Positions 1-7,629 of a stretch of 16,874 nt of DNA are shown one piece after another. Source of the stretch: Candidatus Saccharimonadia bacterium (GTDB lineage Bacteria > Patescibacteriota > Saccharimonadia > Saccharimonadales > UBA4665). The translations under genes and the position numbers were made by a program. The notes under the pieces are model-generated. The model did no database searches and had not been told where the DNA came from. It saw only the letters and a program-made list of their open reading frames with translations. Within the stretch, counting starts at the first letter, position 1, and every line of letters starts with the position of its first letter. The stretch spans positions 1 through 16,874 of the forward strand of contig JALQUD010000011.1 in the NCBI GenBank assembly GCA_023268595.1, read 5' to 3'.

Positions 1-1059
1 TTTGTACAGCTGGCGGTCATTCAGGTTGGTCACCAGCAAAGCGTCGTTAGCCGGGCGCTTAGGGTCGCTCAGCATAGCCATGCCGCCAAGACCGCGCTTA
101 CCGACTGCATCAAAGGAGAATTCGTCGTAGCCCCAGCACTGGCCGTTGTTACGGCTGGTCTGGCCGTCGCGGGAGTTACAGTTGCTGTCAGATACCGGGT
201 GGGTGTCTCCACCGGCGTTCGGGATGGTCACCAGCAGGCTGGCAGCCGAAGTGCCGCTGCCGTTGGCCGGTACGACCGTCTTATAAATACCACCGCTACC
301 ACCAGGACCGTAGCCGGAGTGGCGCTTCATCAGAGCCGAGGTGTACAGCGTCTTGGCCGTGGTACGGTAGGCCTGGCCGAATGTCACGCCGGCCTGGCTG
401 ACCGTACCAAGGTTCATGGTCGGAGGTGTCGTGCCGGAAGCCGTGAACGGGAAACCGACCAGCGTCTGCTTGCTAGCGTTAGGACCATCAGCAGCACCGA
501 AGTTATAGCAGGAAGATACGAGCTTGGGATTGTTCTGACAGTAGTCTTCTGAACGGTAGACGCCGAGCGAAGCCTTGCCGCCAGCAGCCACGAACTGGAC
601 GGTCGTCTTGCTGTCGTCACCAACCTGTGAGGAGTTATAGCCGGCCGGCAGGTCGGTGAACTCAACACGGTACTTGGAGCCGGCACAATTGCCCATGGAA
701 AGCGTAAAACCACCGTTCGCATCGGAGGTCTTAGTGTCACAGAGCGTACCGTCAGCCGCGAAGCCGCGTACCGTCACGCCCGGTACGCCACCATCGACTG
801 CGGTGGTCCAGTTGGTGGCAGCCACGTTATCGCGCTTGCCGTTACCGTTATAGTCATTAAAGACCACGCCGGTGACATCGGAAGCCGCACCCATGATCTG
901 GGTGGTGGCAATCAGACCGACCGCCGCGAGCATAGCCACGGCCAAACCGCCTTTGAAGCGAAGCTTGGTCGTACTCGGCAATGCCCGGTACTTCTTCCGG
1001 AGTCTCCGGAATTTGGTTGCTAAAAGAGTACCGAAGCTACGGCGTGACTGGAACTTCAT
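1..1059 (-). CDS. SdrD/Cna-B-domain secreted surface protein, N-terminal part (runs off the left edge)
   Basis: An open frame of 353 codons without a stop runs from the ATG at 1059 to base 1, so the C-terminus is missing. Residues 1-36 are basic (RRLRKKYR), and residues about 37-58 form a hydrophobic segment (GGLAVAMLAAVGLIATT), so this is a long signal peptide or anchor. Residues about 62-150 match an SdrD B-like / Cna-B domain: it opens VTGVVFNDYNGNGKRD and continues with GVPGVTVRGF and LPAGY, the calcium-binding B-repeat pattern of Gram-positive surface proteins. From about residue 172 (DYCQNNPKLV) onward it matches the beta-propeller-like region that follows this domain in related proteins: FGQAYRTTAKTLYTSALMKR, GPGGSGGIYK, and near the edge LLVTNLNDRQLY. 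AAAGAGCAGG precedes the start at ribosome-binding distance. Probably cell-surface or adhesive; a C-terminal sorting signal would lie outside the window. Family assignment is by motif recall. Confidence 0.85.
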   Translation of the reverse strand, partial: MKFQSRRSFGTLLATKFRRLRKKYRALPSTTKLRFKGGLAVAMLAAVGLIATTQIMGAASDVTGVVFNDYNGNGKRDNVAATNWTTAVDGGVPGVTVRGFAADGTLCDTKTSDANGGFTLSMGNCAGSKYRVEFTDLPAGYNSSQVGDDSKTTVQFVAAGGKASLGVYRSEDYCQNNPKLVSSCYNFGAADGPNASKQTLVGFPFTASGTTPPTMNLGTVSQAGVTFGQAYRTTAKTLYTSALMKRHSGYGPGGSGGIYKTVVPANGSGTSAASLLVTIPNAGGDTHPVSDSNCNSRDGQTSRNNGQCWGYDEFSFDAVGKRGLGGMAMLSDPKRPANDALLVTNLNDRQLYK

Positions 1060-1123
1060 ATCCTGCTCTTTCTTGATTTTTTCCCAAAATATTTCTACTT
1101 TTACATAAGTAGTATTACTTTAG

Positions 1124-1151
1124 ATAATAGCATAACCGTAACGATTCACAA
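1124..1151 (-). promoter_or_regulatory. Putative promoter of the SdrD-type surface protein gene
   Basis: On the minus strand TTGTGA (1146-1151) lies 16 bp before TATTAT (1124-1129). A TGC immediately upstream of the -10 box makes it an extended -10 (TGCTATTAT). The predicted leader is about 55 nt. The same TATGCTAT core recurs at 1967 and near 12430, which suggests a preferred promoter form in this genome. Confidence 0.5.
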
Positions 1152-1203
1152 CGCTTTTTCATATTATCCAGCTCACATTAGGGCGTCGGCAGCGGCCATT
1201 TAG

Positions 1204-1215
1204 TATACTTATACT
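1204..1215 (+). promoter_or_regulatory. Putative leaderless-type -10 element before the VKOR gene
   Basis: Two tandem TATACT hexamers (1204-1209 and 1210-1215) end directly at the ATG at 1216, and no Shine-Dalgarno sequence is visible. If the first hexamer is the -10 box, transcription would start at or next to the start codon, giving a leaderless mRNA. No good -35 box is visible at 17 bp, so this is tentative. Confidence 0.35.
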
Positions 1216-1959
1216 ATGCTTATATATCTCCGACGGTATTTTGCCGTCATGCCAGTGCTCTATCTTTTTATAACGATCTTCGCGTTGCGCTACCAGGTCG
1301 GGTATGTCTACCTGGCGGCGGCCGTATTGGTAGCACTACTGATCATCACCCAGCGTGGCGCCAACCTCAAAGCCGACATTGCCCTGGCCCAACGCATAGC
1401 CGTACTCGGTGCCATCGGCCTGAGCTGCGCTTTCATACTGTCAATCGAGAAGATCGAGATGCTCGTTGACAAGGGCCACGTGGCCAGCTGCAGCCTGAGC
1501 CCGGTCGTCGCCTGTTCACCGGTCATTGCCAGTCCGCAGGCCAGCGCCTTCGGCTTCTCCAACACCTTCCTCGGCCTATTCGGCTTCGCCGCCGTCCTGA
1601 CAGCCGGCATGACACTGCTGGCCGCCGGCGGCATGAATGGCAAGCTCCAGCTAGCCAAGGCCTGGTGGCGCACGCTGTTGGCCGGTATAGCCTTCGGGGC
1701 CGGCTTCTGCGTCTGGCTGTTCTACCAAGGCGTCTTCAACATAGGCAAACTCTGCCTCTACTGCATGCTGGTCTGGCTGGTCACGACTTCCCTGCTCTGG
1801 CTGGTCGCCGCCCACTGCGTGGAAAACAAGTACGTCAACTTCGGCAAGGCCATCAACAAGCTCCTGTCCTTCAAGTACGAGCTGATGGTTTCCACCTTCG
1901 TGCTGATCTTCCTGCTGATCTTTGCCCGCTGGTCTGATTACTGGCTGGGTTTGTTCTAA
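1216..1959 (+). CDS. VKOR-family membrane protein (disulfide bond formation)
   Basis: The 247-residue integral membrane protein has four to five hydrophobic helices. It carries the four cysteines of the vitamin K epoxide reductase family: a loop pair C92/C100 (CSLSPVVAC, the family's seven-residue spacing) and a CXXC pair C180/C183 (CLYC) at the start of a helix. The segment SPQASAFGFSNTFLGLFGF is also typical. Bacterial VKOR homologues reoxidise a periplasmic or exoplasmic DsbA-like thioredoxin with quinone, replacing DsbB. No thioredoxin domain is fused here and none is encoded in the window, so the partner must be elsewhere. Secreted proteins with paired cysteines nearby (for example the surface protein at 1-1059) are plausible substrates. 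An alternative start is the ATG at 1249, which would shorten the first helix. Confidence 0.88.
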   Translation: MLIYLRRYFAVMPVLYLFITIFALRYQVGYVYLAAAVLVALLIITQRGANLKADIALAQRIAVLGAIGLSCAFILSIEKIEMLVDKGHVASCSLSPVVACSPVIASPQASAFGFSNTFLGLFGFAAVLTAGMTLLAAGGMNGKLQLAKAWWRTLLAGIAFGAGFCVWLFYQGVFNIGKLCLYCMLVWLVTTSLLWLVAAHCVENKYVNFGKAINKLLSFKYELMVSTFVLIFLLIFARWSDYWLGLF

Positions 1960-2044
1960 TCCTCGCTATGCTATAGTCATCGAGATCATTAGATATGAAT
2001 GGCCTACTACGACCATAAAATCCAATGCAAAATCTTAAGCTAAA
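1960..2044. other. Convergent gap with a promoter-like motif and a 14-codon open frame
   Basis: This gap separates the stop codons of the VKOR gene and the split-transketolase operon. On the plus strand it holds TATGCTATAGT (1967-1977), an extended -10 motif. A short frame follows, ATG 1999 to TAA 2043 (MAYYDHKIQCKILS). No GC-rich terminator is visible for either neighbour. It could be the stump of a gene cut off when the AT-rich block arrived, or chance. See findings. Confidence 0.25.
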
Positions 2045-2935
2045 CTAGCGTAAATCATTTTGTATTTTTGAATAAATAGAATTAGCGTCGATACCCATAA
2101 GTTGCCGGAGGTAGGCTACGCTTCCGCCTATGTTCGGCACTTCATCTTTGATCGCGATTTGCCTAACACCTAAAAATGATAGGGCATCGCCTAGCCCACC
2201 GATTTCACTGTGCTCTTCTATTACATAAACGTGCTTATGGTCTTTTGCTAGTTTAGTGAAAAAAGGTCTATCCAATGGCTTTATTGTTGGAGACGATACT
2301 ACTGAAACATTTAACCCCTGTTTTTTAAGTAGCCCTCTGGCTTTCATTACCTCTTCCATGATGTTACCGTGAGCGACGAGGGCGACGTCCCGCCCTTCTT
2401 CTAGATAGTATGCCTGACCTATCTTTAGACTTTTGTTTGTGCAAAAGCTTTTCTCGCCGTTCTTGCCAAGCCTAAAATAAACAGGATTTGGATGCGCTAG
2501 ACTTTCATTTAATAATATCTCAAGTTCAATGGGATCGCTCGGCGACAATATGGTAAGACCAGGGATGGTCCGTAGACAACCAATGTCTTCATTAGCCCAG
2601 TGCGTGACACCCGCTTCGCCATACGCAAAACCCGCTCCCGTCCCCATGATGACTACTGGAAGTCGAGGATAGCAAACATCTTCGCGAATTTGCTCAAAGC
2701 ATTTCTCTGAGATAAAAGACGCTATCGAGTAAATGAACACCTTTCTGCCGGTCATAGCCAGACCTGCCGCTACGCCCACCATGGTGTTTTCGGCTATTCC
2801 TGCATTAAAGAATTGATCCGGATGCTGTGCTTTAAAGTCATCAAATACGGAATAACCCAAATCGGCAGATAGAATGATAAATTGCCTACCTTCAGCCGCG
2901 TATTCTTTCATTTTCCTGGCTATCGTGTTTCTCAT
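2045..2935 (-). CDS. Transketolase-like C-terminal subunit (pyrimidine-binding and C-terminal domains)
   Basis: At 296 residues this corresponds to the second half of transketolase. Residue E49 in GIAENTMVGVAAGLA is the conserved glutamate that activates the aminopyrimidine ring of thiamine diphosphate. YGEAGVTHWANEDIG and PGLTILSPSDPIE are typical of the family's middle, and residues about 165-290 form the C-terminal domain (VALVAHGNIMEEV). It should pair with the product of the gene just upstream to make one active enzyme transferring two-carbon ketol units between sugars. Its ATG overlaps the upstream stop as ATGA, and GAGGA lies 6 nt before the start, so translation is probably coupled. 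Split transketolases occur in archaea, some bacteria and surface-sugar islands; the acceptor is unknown here. Confidence 0.9.
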   Translation of the reverse strand: MRNTIARKMKEYAAEGRQFIILSADLGYSVFDDFKAQHPDQFFNAGIAENTMVGVAAGLAMTGRKVFIYSIASFISEKCFEQIREDVCYPRLPVVIMGTGAGFAYGEAGVTHWANEDIGCLRTIPGLTILSPSDPIELEILLNESLAHPNPVYFRLGKNGEKSFCTNKSLKIGQAYYLEEGRDVALVAHGNIMEEVMKARGLLKKQGLNVSVVSSPTIKPLDRPFFTKLAKDHKHVYVIEEHSEIGGLGDALSFLGVRQIAIKDEVPNIGGSVAYLRQLMGIDANSIYSKIQNDLR

Positions 2936-3708
2936 TTTAATTCCTCAAGAGCTTGAGCTAGCTGTTCGGGATTTGGGCTTTTATAATGCCATTCGAACCT
3001 ATTTTCCATGTATGAAACACCTTTGCCTTTCGTCGTGCGGGCAAACAAAATACGTGGTTTTGCAAGAGGGTCAGATAACGACCGATGTATTTCACTGAAA
3101 TTATGCCCGTCAACTTCCCGGACGTCCAAGCCAGTACCTTTTAGCATGCCAAGGAGTTTCTGTTGCGCAAAAAGTGAATCAGACGAATCCGAAAAACCCT
3201 GATAATTATTAGCGTCAATTATTAGTACAAGATTATTAAATAGGCCCCTTGAAATAAAAATCAGCGCCTCCCATACGGTACCCTCTTGGCATTCGCCATC
3301 GCCCAACAGGCAGTAGACGGTACCGGTCTGCTTACTTATGCTTTTACCCCATGCCAGCCCTGCGGCAATTGCCGGACCATGTCCCAAGGAACCTGTTGAT
3401 ACATCTACGCCATTCACATAGTGGTTGGGGTGAGCCAAAAGTTGGCTGCCATCTGAATGATATGATTCAAATTCGTTTTGGTTAATAATGCCTCTTTCAT
3501 AAAGGGTAGCGTACAATCCTATGGCGGCATGCCCTTTGCTTAAAATGAAGCTGTCGGTCGTTTGGTCCATTTTTTCAAAATACAAGTATGCCATCAGGTC
3601 GGCCATAGAAAGTGAACAGCCAAGATGCGATGAATTTGTGCGCGCCGAACTTTCGACGCAAAGTAGCCGAATTGCTCTAGCTTTTTCTTTCAAGAGTGAT
3701 TCGTTCAT
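2932..3708 (-). CDS. Transketolase-like N-terminal subunit (thiamine diphosphate-binding)
   Basis: The 258-residue protein carries the TPP-binding signature: GDGECQEG at 136-143, with asparagines at 167-168 closing the motif about 30 residues on. It also has the histidine-containing segments SKGHAA (57-62) and GSLGHGP (106-112) that line the active site in transketolases. It ends before the pyrimidine domain, which is supplied by the next gene. The start overlaps the nucleotidyltransferase stop by 4 nt (ATGA), continuing the coupled series. In context with a sugar nucleotidyltransferase and an epimerase, a role in building or branching a sugar is more likely than housekeeping pentose phosphate metabolism, but the housekeeping role cannot be excluded in a reduced genome. 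Confidence 0.9.
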   Translation of the reverse strand: MNESLLKEKARAIRLLCVESSARTNSSHLGCSLSMADLMAYLYFEKMDQTTDSFILSKGHAAIGLYATLYERGIINQNEFESYHSDGSQLLAHPNHYVNGVDVSTGSLGHGPAIAAGLAWGKSISKQTGTVYCLLGDGECQEGTVWEALIFISRGLFNNLVLIIDANNYQGFSDSSDSLFAQQKLLGMLKGTGLDVREVDGHNFSEIHRSLSDPLAKPRILFARTTKGKGVSYMENRFEWHYKSPNPEQLAQALEELK

Positions 3709-4463
3709 AGCTCTAGCATTGCTCGTTTATAGTCATCGTAGGTACCAATATCGTAATATTCCCCTCCAGTGATAGGGTATGCTTTGCATACTTTCTTCTG
3801 TTGCATCATTGCATCAAAGATGTCTCCAAGCGCCATCTCCTTGTCAGATGTCGGCACTTTCTGGACATGCTCATGCAGCATCGCAGTGAATGAAGATTCC
3901 CATGCCGCTATCCCCCACATGGCCGTAGCATCAGTGCGCGTAGGCTTATCTTCGTGATAAATGATGTTTGCGTCGGCATCTGTTTTGATCATTCCGAACT
4001 TATGTGGTTTATCGGTAGGAAAGAGGCCTAGCGATAGTTCTGCTTGATCTTTGCGATGGTGCTCAATGAGCTGTTTAATGCAGTCATTTGGCGACGCAAT
4101 TGTGTCAGGCATTCCCATGATGACGGTGGCGTTCTTTATCCAGTCGTAAGCAAGGTCTATGGAGTGAGCCATTGATGCAGGGTGTTGGACAATGTAAGAA
4201 ATACGCACGCCGTACTGCCTACCATCAAGATGAAGACCCATTAGGCCATGCTTAGCAGGACGCGTAACAATAATAATATGCTCGACCCCAGCCTCTGCCA
4301 TTGCCTCAATGACATATTGGCTTATGATTTTAGGCCTTTCCTCCTCTTTGCCATTGATAGAAACGCACTGTGTTCCCACGGGCAAAAGTTCCTTACCGCC
4401 GTTATATGGAAATAATCGGCTGCCCATGCCGGCAGCCGGTATGATTCCAATCACATTATTCAT
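3705..4463 (-). CDS. Sugar-1-phosphate nucleotidyltransferase (GalU/RmlA-like)
   Basis: The 252-residue protein begins MNNVIGIIPAAGMGSRLFPY and continues GGKELLPVG. This is the nucleotide-binding GxGxR...K signature of enzymes that join an NTP and a sugar-1-phosphate to give an NDP-sugar and pyrophosphate. A PD pair (MGMPD) sits where the metal-binding aspartate is expected, and the C-terminus (YYDIGTYDDYKRAMLEL) is typical. I chose the ATG at 4463 because GGAG lies 6 nt before it; an upstream in-frame ATG at 4487 would overlap the epimerase gene further. The overlap with the epimerase stop is 8 nt. The nucleotide and sugar specificity cannot be read from sequence by eye. Confidence 0.88.
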   Translation of the reverse strand: MNNVIGIIPAAGMGSRLFPYNGGKELLPVGTQCVSINGKEEERPKIISQYVIEAMAEAGVEHIIIVTRPAKHGLMGLHLDGRQYGVRISYIVQHPASMAHSIDLAYDWIKNATVIMGMPDTIASPNDCIKQLIEHHRKDQAELSLGLFPTDKPHKFGMIKTDADANIIYHEDKPTRTDATAMWGIAAWESSFTAMLHEHVQKVPTSDKEMALGDIFDAMMQQKKVCKAYPITGGEYYDIGTYDDYKRAMLEL

Positions 4464-5481
4464 TGCGGCTCCAGAATAAATCTTCATCTATCTGCCTGGT
4501 GGTAATGAGGTAGCGGATTTGCTCAAGGCGAGTGAAGGTACTGCTGTTTAAATCCTGTTCTGTAAGCCTAATACGTTTAAAGAATTCAATCATGTTGGTG
4601 ATTTCCGTCTTCAGGTCTTTTGAGCATTTAATACCCAGCTGTTCTAATTTCGAAGAGCTGATACGGTACGATCTCTTATCCTTATTGCTATTATTGACGA
4701 TAATCTTGCACCCGGTCAGCTCATGGATAATTTCTGCGATATCTATTACCCGGTAATTTCCTTTATCGCCATTGCCGACATTGACAACAAGGCCTGACAT
4801 ATCGGCAACTGGCAACTTCAAAATTGAAATAAATGCATTGCATACATCATTGATATGGACAAACGGCCGCCAAGCGCCACCGTCGCTCTTAAGCTCGATG
4901 GTGTTTTTTGCTACCGCAGTACCGCATAAATAGTTGATGACCAAGTCAAAGCGTATACTTGGCGACGGACCATATACAGTGGAATTGCGCATGCATGCGA
5001 CGCTGAAACGTTCATCGCACAATGACAGAAGGTGATCTTCCATCTTTGCCTTGCACTCGGCGTATGGAGTCAAGGGGTTCAGTTTGGACGTCTCATCCAT
5101 GACACTATCAGCCGCGAAACCATAGACAGAAGCGGAGGATGAGTAAATGAATCTTTTGACGCCGACTTCCTTGCAAAGTGTCGCAAAGCGGGCTGGTCCA
5201 GCGAAATTGGTCTTCCTGATTATGTCAGGGTAAGCTTGGCTTAAAGGATCGTTTAGGTCGGACAAACAAATTACTGCCTCAACATCCTGCAAGTCTTCGA
5301 CAGTAACATGGCGAACATCTTTTGTAATTGTCCGAGGCAGATTCCAAAGGGGTGCATAAAGATAATCATTTCTGTAGTAGCCTGTGTCTAGGCCGGTAAT
5401 ATCAAACTCATCTTGCAACTTACCGCACAGAACAGTGCCTATGTACCCGTCCGAACCCGTAACTAAAACCTTATTCCTCAT
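4456..5481 (-). CDS. NAD-dependent nucleotide-sugar epimerase/dehydratase (extended SDR family)
   Basis: The protein has 341 residues when started at the ATG at 5481, which has a strong GGAGG 4 nt upstream; the frame extends 15 codons further but without support. The Rossmann dinucleotide motif GSDGYIG is at 9-15, SSSASVYG at 114-121, and the catalytic YxxxK (YAECK) at 140-144. VHINDVCNAFISIL in the second half is typical of extended SDRs acting on NDP-sugars. The last 60 or so residues (after SSSKLEQLGI) form an extra tail with little family resemblance. It lies 63 nt after the SAM synthetase gene and overlaps the nucleotidyltransferase gene, so the two probably work in sequence on one activated sugar. 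Epimerase, dehydratase and decarboxylase activities cannot be told apart here. Confidence 0.9.
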   Translation of the reverse strand: MRNKVLVTGSDGYIGTVLCGKLQDEFDITGLDTGYYRNDYLYAPLWNLPRTITKDVRHVTVEDLQDVEAVICLSDLNDPLSQAYPDIIRKTNFAGPARFATLCKEVGVKRFIYSSSASVYGFAADSVMDETSKLNPLTPYAECKAKMEDHLLSLCDERFSVACMRNSTVYGPSPSIRFDLVINYLCGTAVAKNTIELKSDGGAWRPFVHINDVCNAFISILKLPVADMSGLVVNVGNGDKGNYRVIDIAEIIHELTGCKIIVNNSNKDKRSYRISSSKLEQLGIKCSKDLKTEITNMIEFFKRIRLTEQDLNSSTFTRLEQIRYLITTRQIDEDLFWSRNE

Positions 5482-5518
5482 TTGTCCTCCATTGTCGGTC
5501 AGATTGTACGGCAGCTGA

Positions 5519-5535
5519 GTAGGCAAATCGCCTAC
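5519..5535. repeat. Short perfect hairpin between the SAM synthetase and epimerase genes
   Basis: GTAGGC and GCCTAC (6 bp) flank the 5-nt spacer AAATC in the 63-nt gap. No U-run follows on either strand, so it is not a classical terminator. It may mark mRNA processing or differential stability inside the operon. Confidence 0.4.
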
Positions 5536-5544
5536 CCAAAAGTT

Positions 5545-6753
5545 CTACCAGCTGACGACGCCGCGTAAGACGAATTCACCCGTCAGGTGGGGTACATCGG
5601 ACAAGCGACGTTCAACAATAGAACGGATTGCCGCTTCACTGTCATCTGTTTTTTCAGCGTCCACCGCTATAAGAACGTTAGCAGGGTCATCCAAAGGGCG
5701 ATCCCTAAATGTAACAATGGTTGCATTATTCCAGAGGCCAGTAGCATCATGGATATCTTCTGAAATACGGTTTGTCATTACGCCATACATCTTACCTGTA
5801 TTATCAATCGGACTCTTACCACTAACTGCTTCAATACTCATTGGCCGCATCGGCGTGATAAGGCCGTTTGCTCGATTACCTCTTCCAACGACACCCACAT
5901 CACCGGTGTCCGCGACGGAGCCGGTTACCGACAGGTAAGGCAGGCCGCTGACGTCTTGCGGGTTAAAATCAAGCCGTACATCTCCAAATCCTTGCGCTTC
6001 GTAAAATTCGCGTAACTCCTGTTTTAAGTGTTCGGTTAATTCACTATATTCTTCCATAGACGAAACACGGGTGGATATGAACGGCATGTTAACTGTCAGC
6101 ATAATATCGTCGTCCATTCGGACGCCAGCTACTTTGATATCCATACCAGTATACGGATGAGTCGCTTTGTATTCTTTTGAGTTCAAATGATTCTCCGTGG
6201 CTAGCACCGCTTGTTCGGTGCGGGTGAAGGGCGCAAATCCGGTGCATATGTTTACATCATTCGACACGCGTCCAGGTTGTTCCATAACAGGCATGTCTTC
6301 GATTCTTTCTGGCTGGTATCGTGGACGGCGCTTCGATGGGCCCTGGTAATCACGTAATTCATCAAGTACAACAAGATTCTTGTCAGGATCAAAATCATGC
6401 AGGGTTTCAGCGAGTACAGTACGTGCAGCCTGGGTAACAATGTCAGTAACTGGGAATTTAGTATTACCGACTTCTCGGGTTACCTTACCGGCAAACTGTA
6501 CACGGTACGGTTCAATCAATTCTCCGTAGCCTAGACCCATTCGTACTGCGCCACCCATCAACATCACTTTATCGAAGTAATGATGTGGTAGACGGCCGGT
6601 TTCCTCGTATACGGCCGCTGAGTAATCGTTGCTTGCAAGTTCCGCAATCGCATCACATAAAGTGTCAGGATGACCTACTCCTTTTCTCTCAACGGCTTCA
6701 AATGGTGCCTCCTCAATATTTACAGGCTGATTCGGCTGAATACGAAGTTCCAT
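5545..6753 (-). CDS. Archaeal-type S-adenosylmethionine synthetase
   Basis: The 402-residue protein matches the archaeal methionine adenosyltransferase family (about 400 residues), not bacterial MetK. Diagnostic segments are VERKGVGHPDTLCDAIAE (23-40), the central NICTGFAPFTRTEQAVL, VAGVRMDDDIMLTVNMP, and GRGNRANGLITPMRPMSIEA followed by GKMYG. It makes S-adenosylmethionine from methionine and ATP with release of pyrophosphate and phosphate. The start has GAGG about 11 nt upstream, a long spacing. Neighbours are a nucleoside phosphorylase-family gene 65 nt upstream and the epimerase 63 nt downstream. No SAM-using enzyme is encoded in the window, so the consumer is unknown. Whether a bacterial metK also exists in this genome cannot be seen. 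Confidence 0.93.
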   Translation of the reverse strand: MELRIQPNQPVNIEEAPFEAVERKGVGHPDTLCDAIAELASNDYSAAVYEETGRLPHHYFDKVMLMGGAVRMGLGYGELIEPYRVQFAGKVTREVGNTKFPVTDIVTQAARTVLAETLHDFDPDKNLVVLDELRDYQGPSKRRPRYQPERIEDMPVMEQPGRVSNDVNICTGFAPFTRTEQAVLATENHLNSKEYKATHPYTGMDIKVAGVRMDDDIMLTVNMPFISTRVSSMEEYSELTEHLKQELREFYEAQGFGDVRLDFNPQDVSGLPYLSVTGSVADTGDVGVVGRGNRANGLITPMRPMSIEAVSGKSPIDNTGKMYGVMTNRISEDIHDATGLWNNATIVTFRDRPLDDPANVLIAVDAEKTDDSEAAIRSIVERRLSDVPHLTGEFVLRGVVSW

Positions 6754-6783
6754 AGGACAAATTACCTCACTTAATAGTTGTGT

Positions 6784-6808
6784 AAGATATAATGAATTAT
6801 TATATCTT
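6784..6808. promoter_or_regulatory. AT-rich perfect inverted repeat with TATAAT on both strands
   Basis: AAGATATAAT and ATTATATCTT (10 bp each) surround GAATT in the gap before the SAM synthetase gene. Each arm reads as a consensus -10 box (TATAAT), one per strand. On the minus strand it could serve an internal promoter about 45 nt before the start at 6753. No clear -35 box is visible, so an operator or a weak hairpin are alternatives. Confidence 0.35.
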
Positions 6809-6818
6809 GTTTGTAAAG

Positions 6819-7592
6819 TTAGACTTTTCTATCTACAAGAATTGAAAGGACAGCGTCAAAGGCGTCTTGAGCGACCTGCCGTCTTTTAAAGCGAGTACCT
6901 TCATAACTCATTTCAATTACCGTTTGCTCCTCGATAAGGTTATCTCCTATTACAAGGATGGCTGCAGACGGCACATCGAAGTGATTCGACACCGCAAAAA
7001 CAGTGGCAGCTTCCATTTCAACGGCCACGAAACCTTGTCGTTCCCAATTGTTAATATCATCCCAGGTTTCGGCCAGCATGGCTTGGAAAGTGACAGTCGC
7101 ACCTCTATGCACTTTATATGTGGCAGAAAGCAGTGCCGCCAAGTGGTCACTGAGCGCTTCGTCTGAACTATATCGACCATTCGCTTCAGGTTGATATGCA
7201 CTCGCCGAGCTTTCGGTTGCAGCACTCCATTCCGGTACGACAACTTCTAAACTTTTAGCGCCAACTTTAAGACCACCGCAGCTGCCAATTAAAATATTAC
7301 GTTTACTGCCAAACAAGCACGCTAAATGCAGATACTCGCTAAGCAGAGCGCCTCCGTATGCAATAGCTATCCAGTATTTCTTATCCTCCACTGTAAATTC
7401 AACTAGCGAGCCAAAAAAATCATGTTCAAGCCTTGATTTCTCGTACTTGCGTTTTAAATGTTTTAAACTATCTTCAAATTGCTCGAACGGATGACTCTTG
7501 TACGTTCCATACACAATGAACCCATCGATCGTGTAGTCAGCGGGTAGCCTGAAATGCTCTCGGTAATCATTGGCCGTCAATTTTTTATACAT
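6819..7592 (-). CDS. Nucleoside phosphorylase/nucleosidase-family protein
   Basis: The 257-residue protein belongs to the purine nucleoside phosphorylase / uridine phosphorylase / MTA-SAH nucleosidase superfamily. The glycine-rich strand ILIGSCGGL lies near residue 100, and the ribose-binding EME motif is in FVAVEMEAATVFAVSNHFDVPSA-type context at about 190-210, followed by ILVIGDNL, where the aspartate usually contacts the purine base. These enzymes cleave the N-glycosidic bond of a nucleoside with phosphate or water. Sitting directly upstream of a SAM synthetase, removal of methylthioadenosine, S-adenosylhomocysteine or 5'-deoxyadenosine is a natural guess, but the substrate is not proved. 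No Shine-Dalgarno sequence precedes the ATG. Confidence 0.82.
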   Translation of the reverse strand: MYKKLTANDYREHFRLPADYTIDGFIVYGTYKSHPFEQFEDSLKHLKRKYEKSRLEHDFFGSLVEFTVEDKKYWIAIAYGGALLSEYLHLACLFGSKRNILIGSCGGLKVGAKSLEVVVPEWSAATESSASAYQPEANGRYSSDEALSDHLAALLSATYKVHRGATVTFQAMLAETWDDINNWERQGFVAVEMEAATVFAVSNHFDVPSAAILVIGDNLIEEQTVIEMSYEGTRFKRRQVAQDAFDAVLSILVDRKV

Positions 7593-7629
7593 ACTAGAAT
7601 GATAACAAACACTTAGTGCTTAGCATTCG

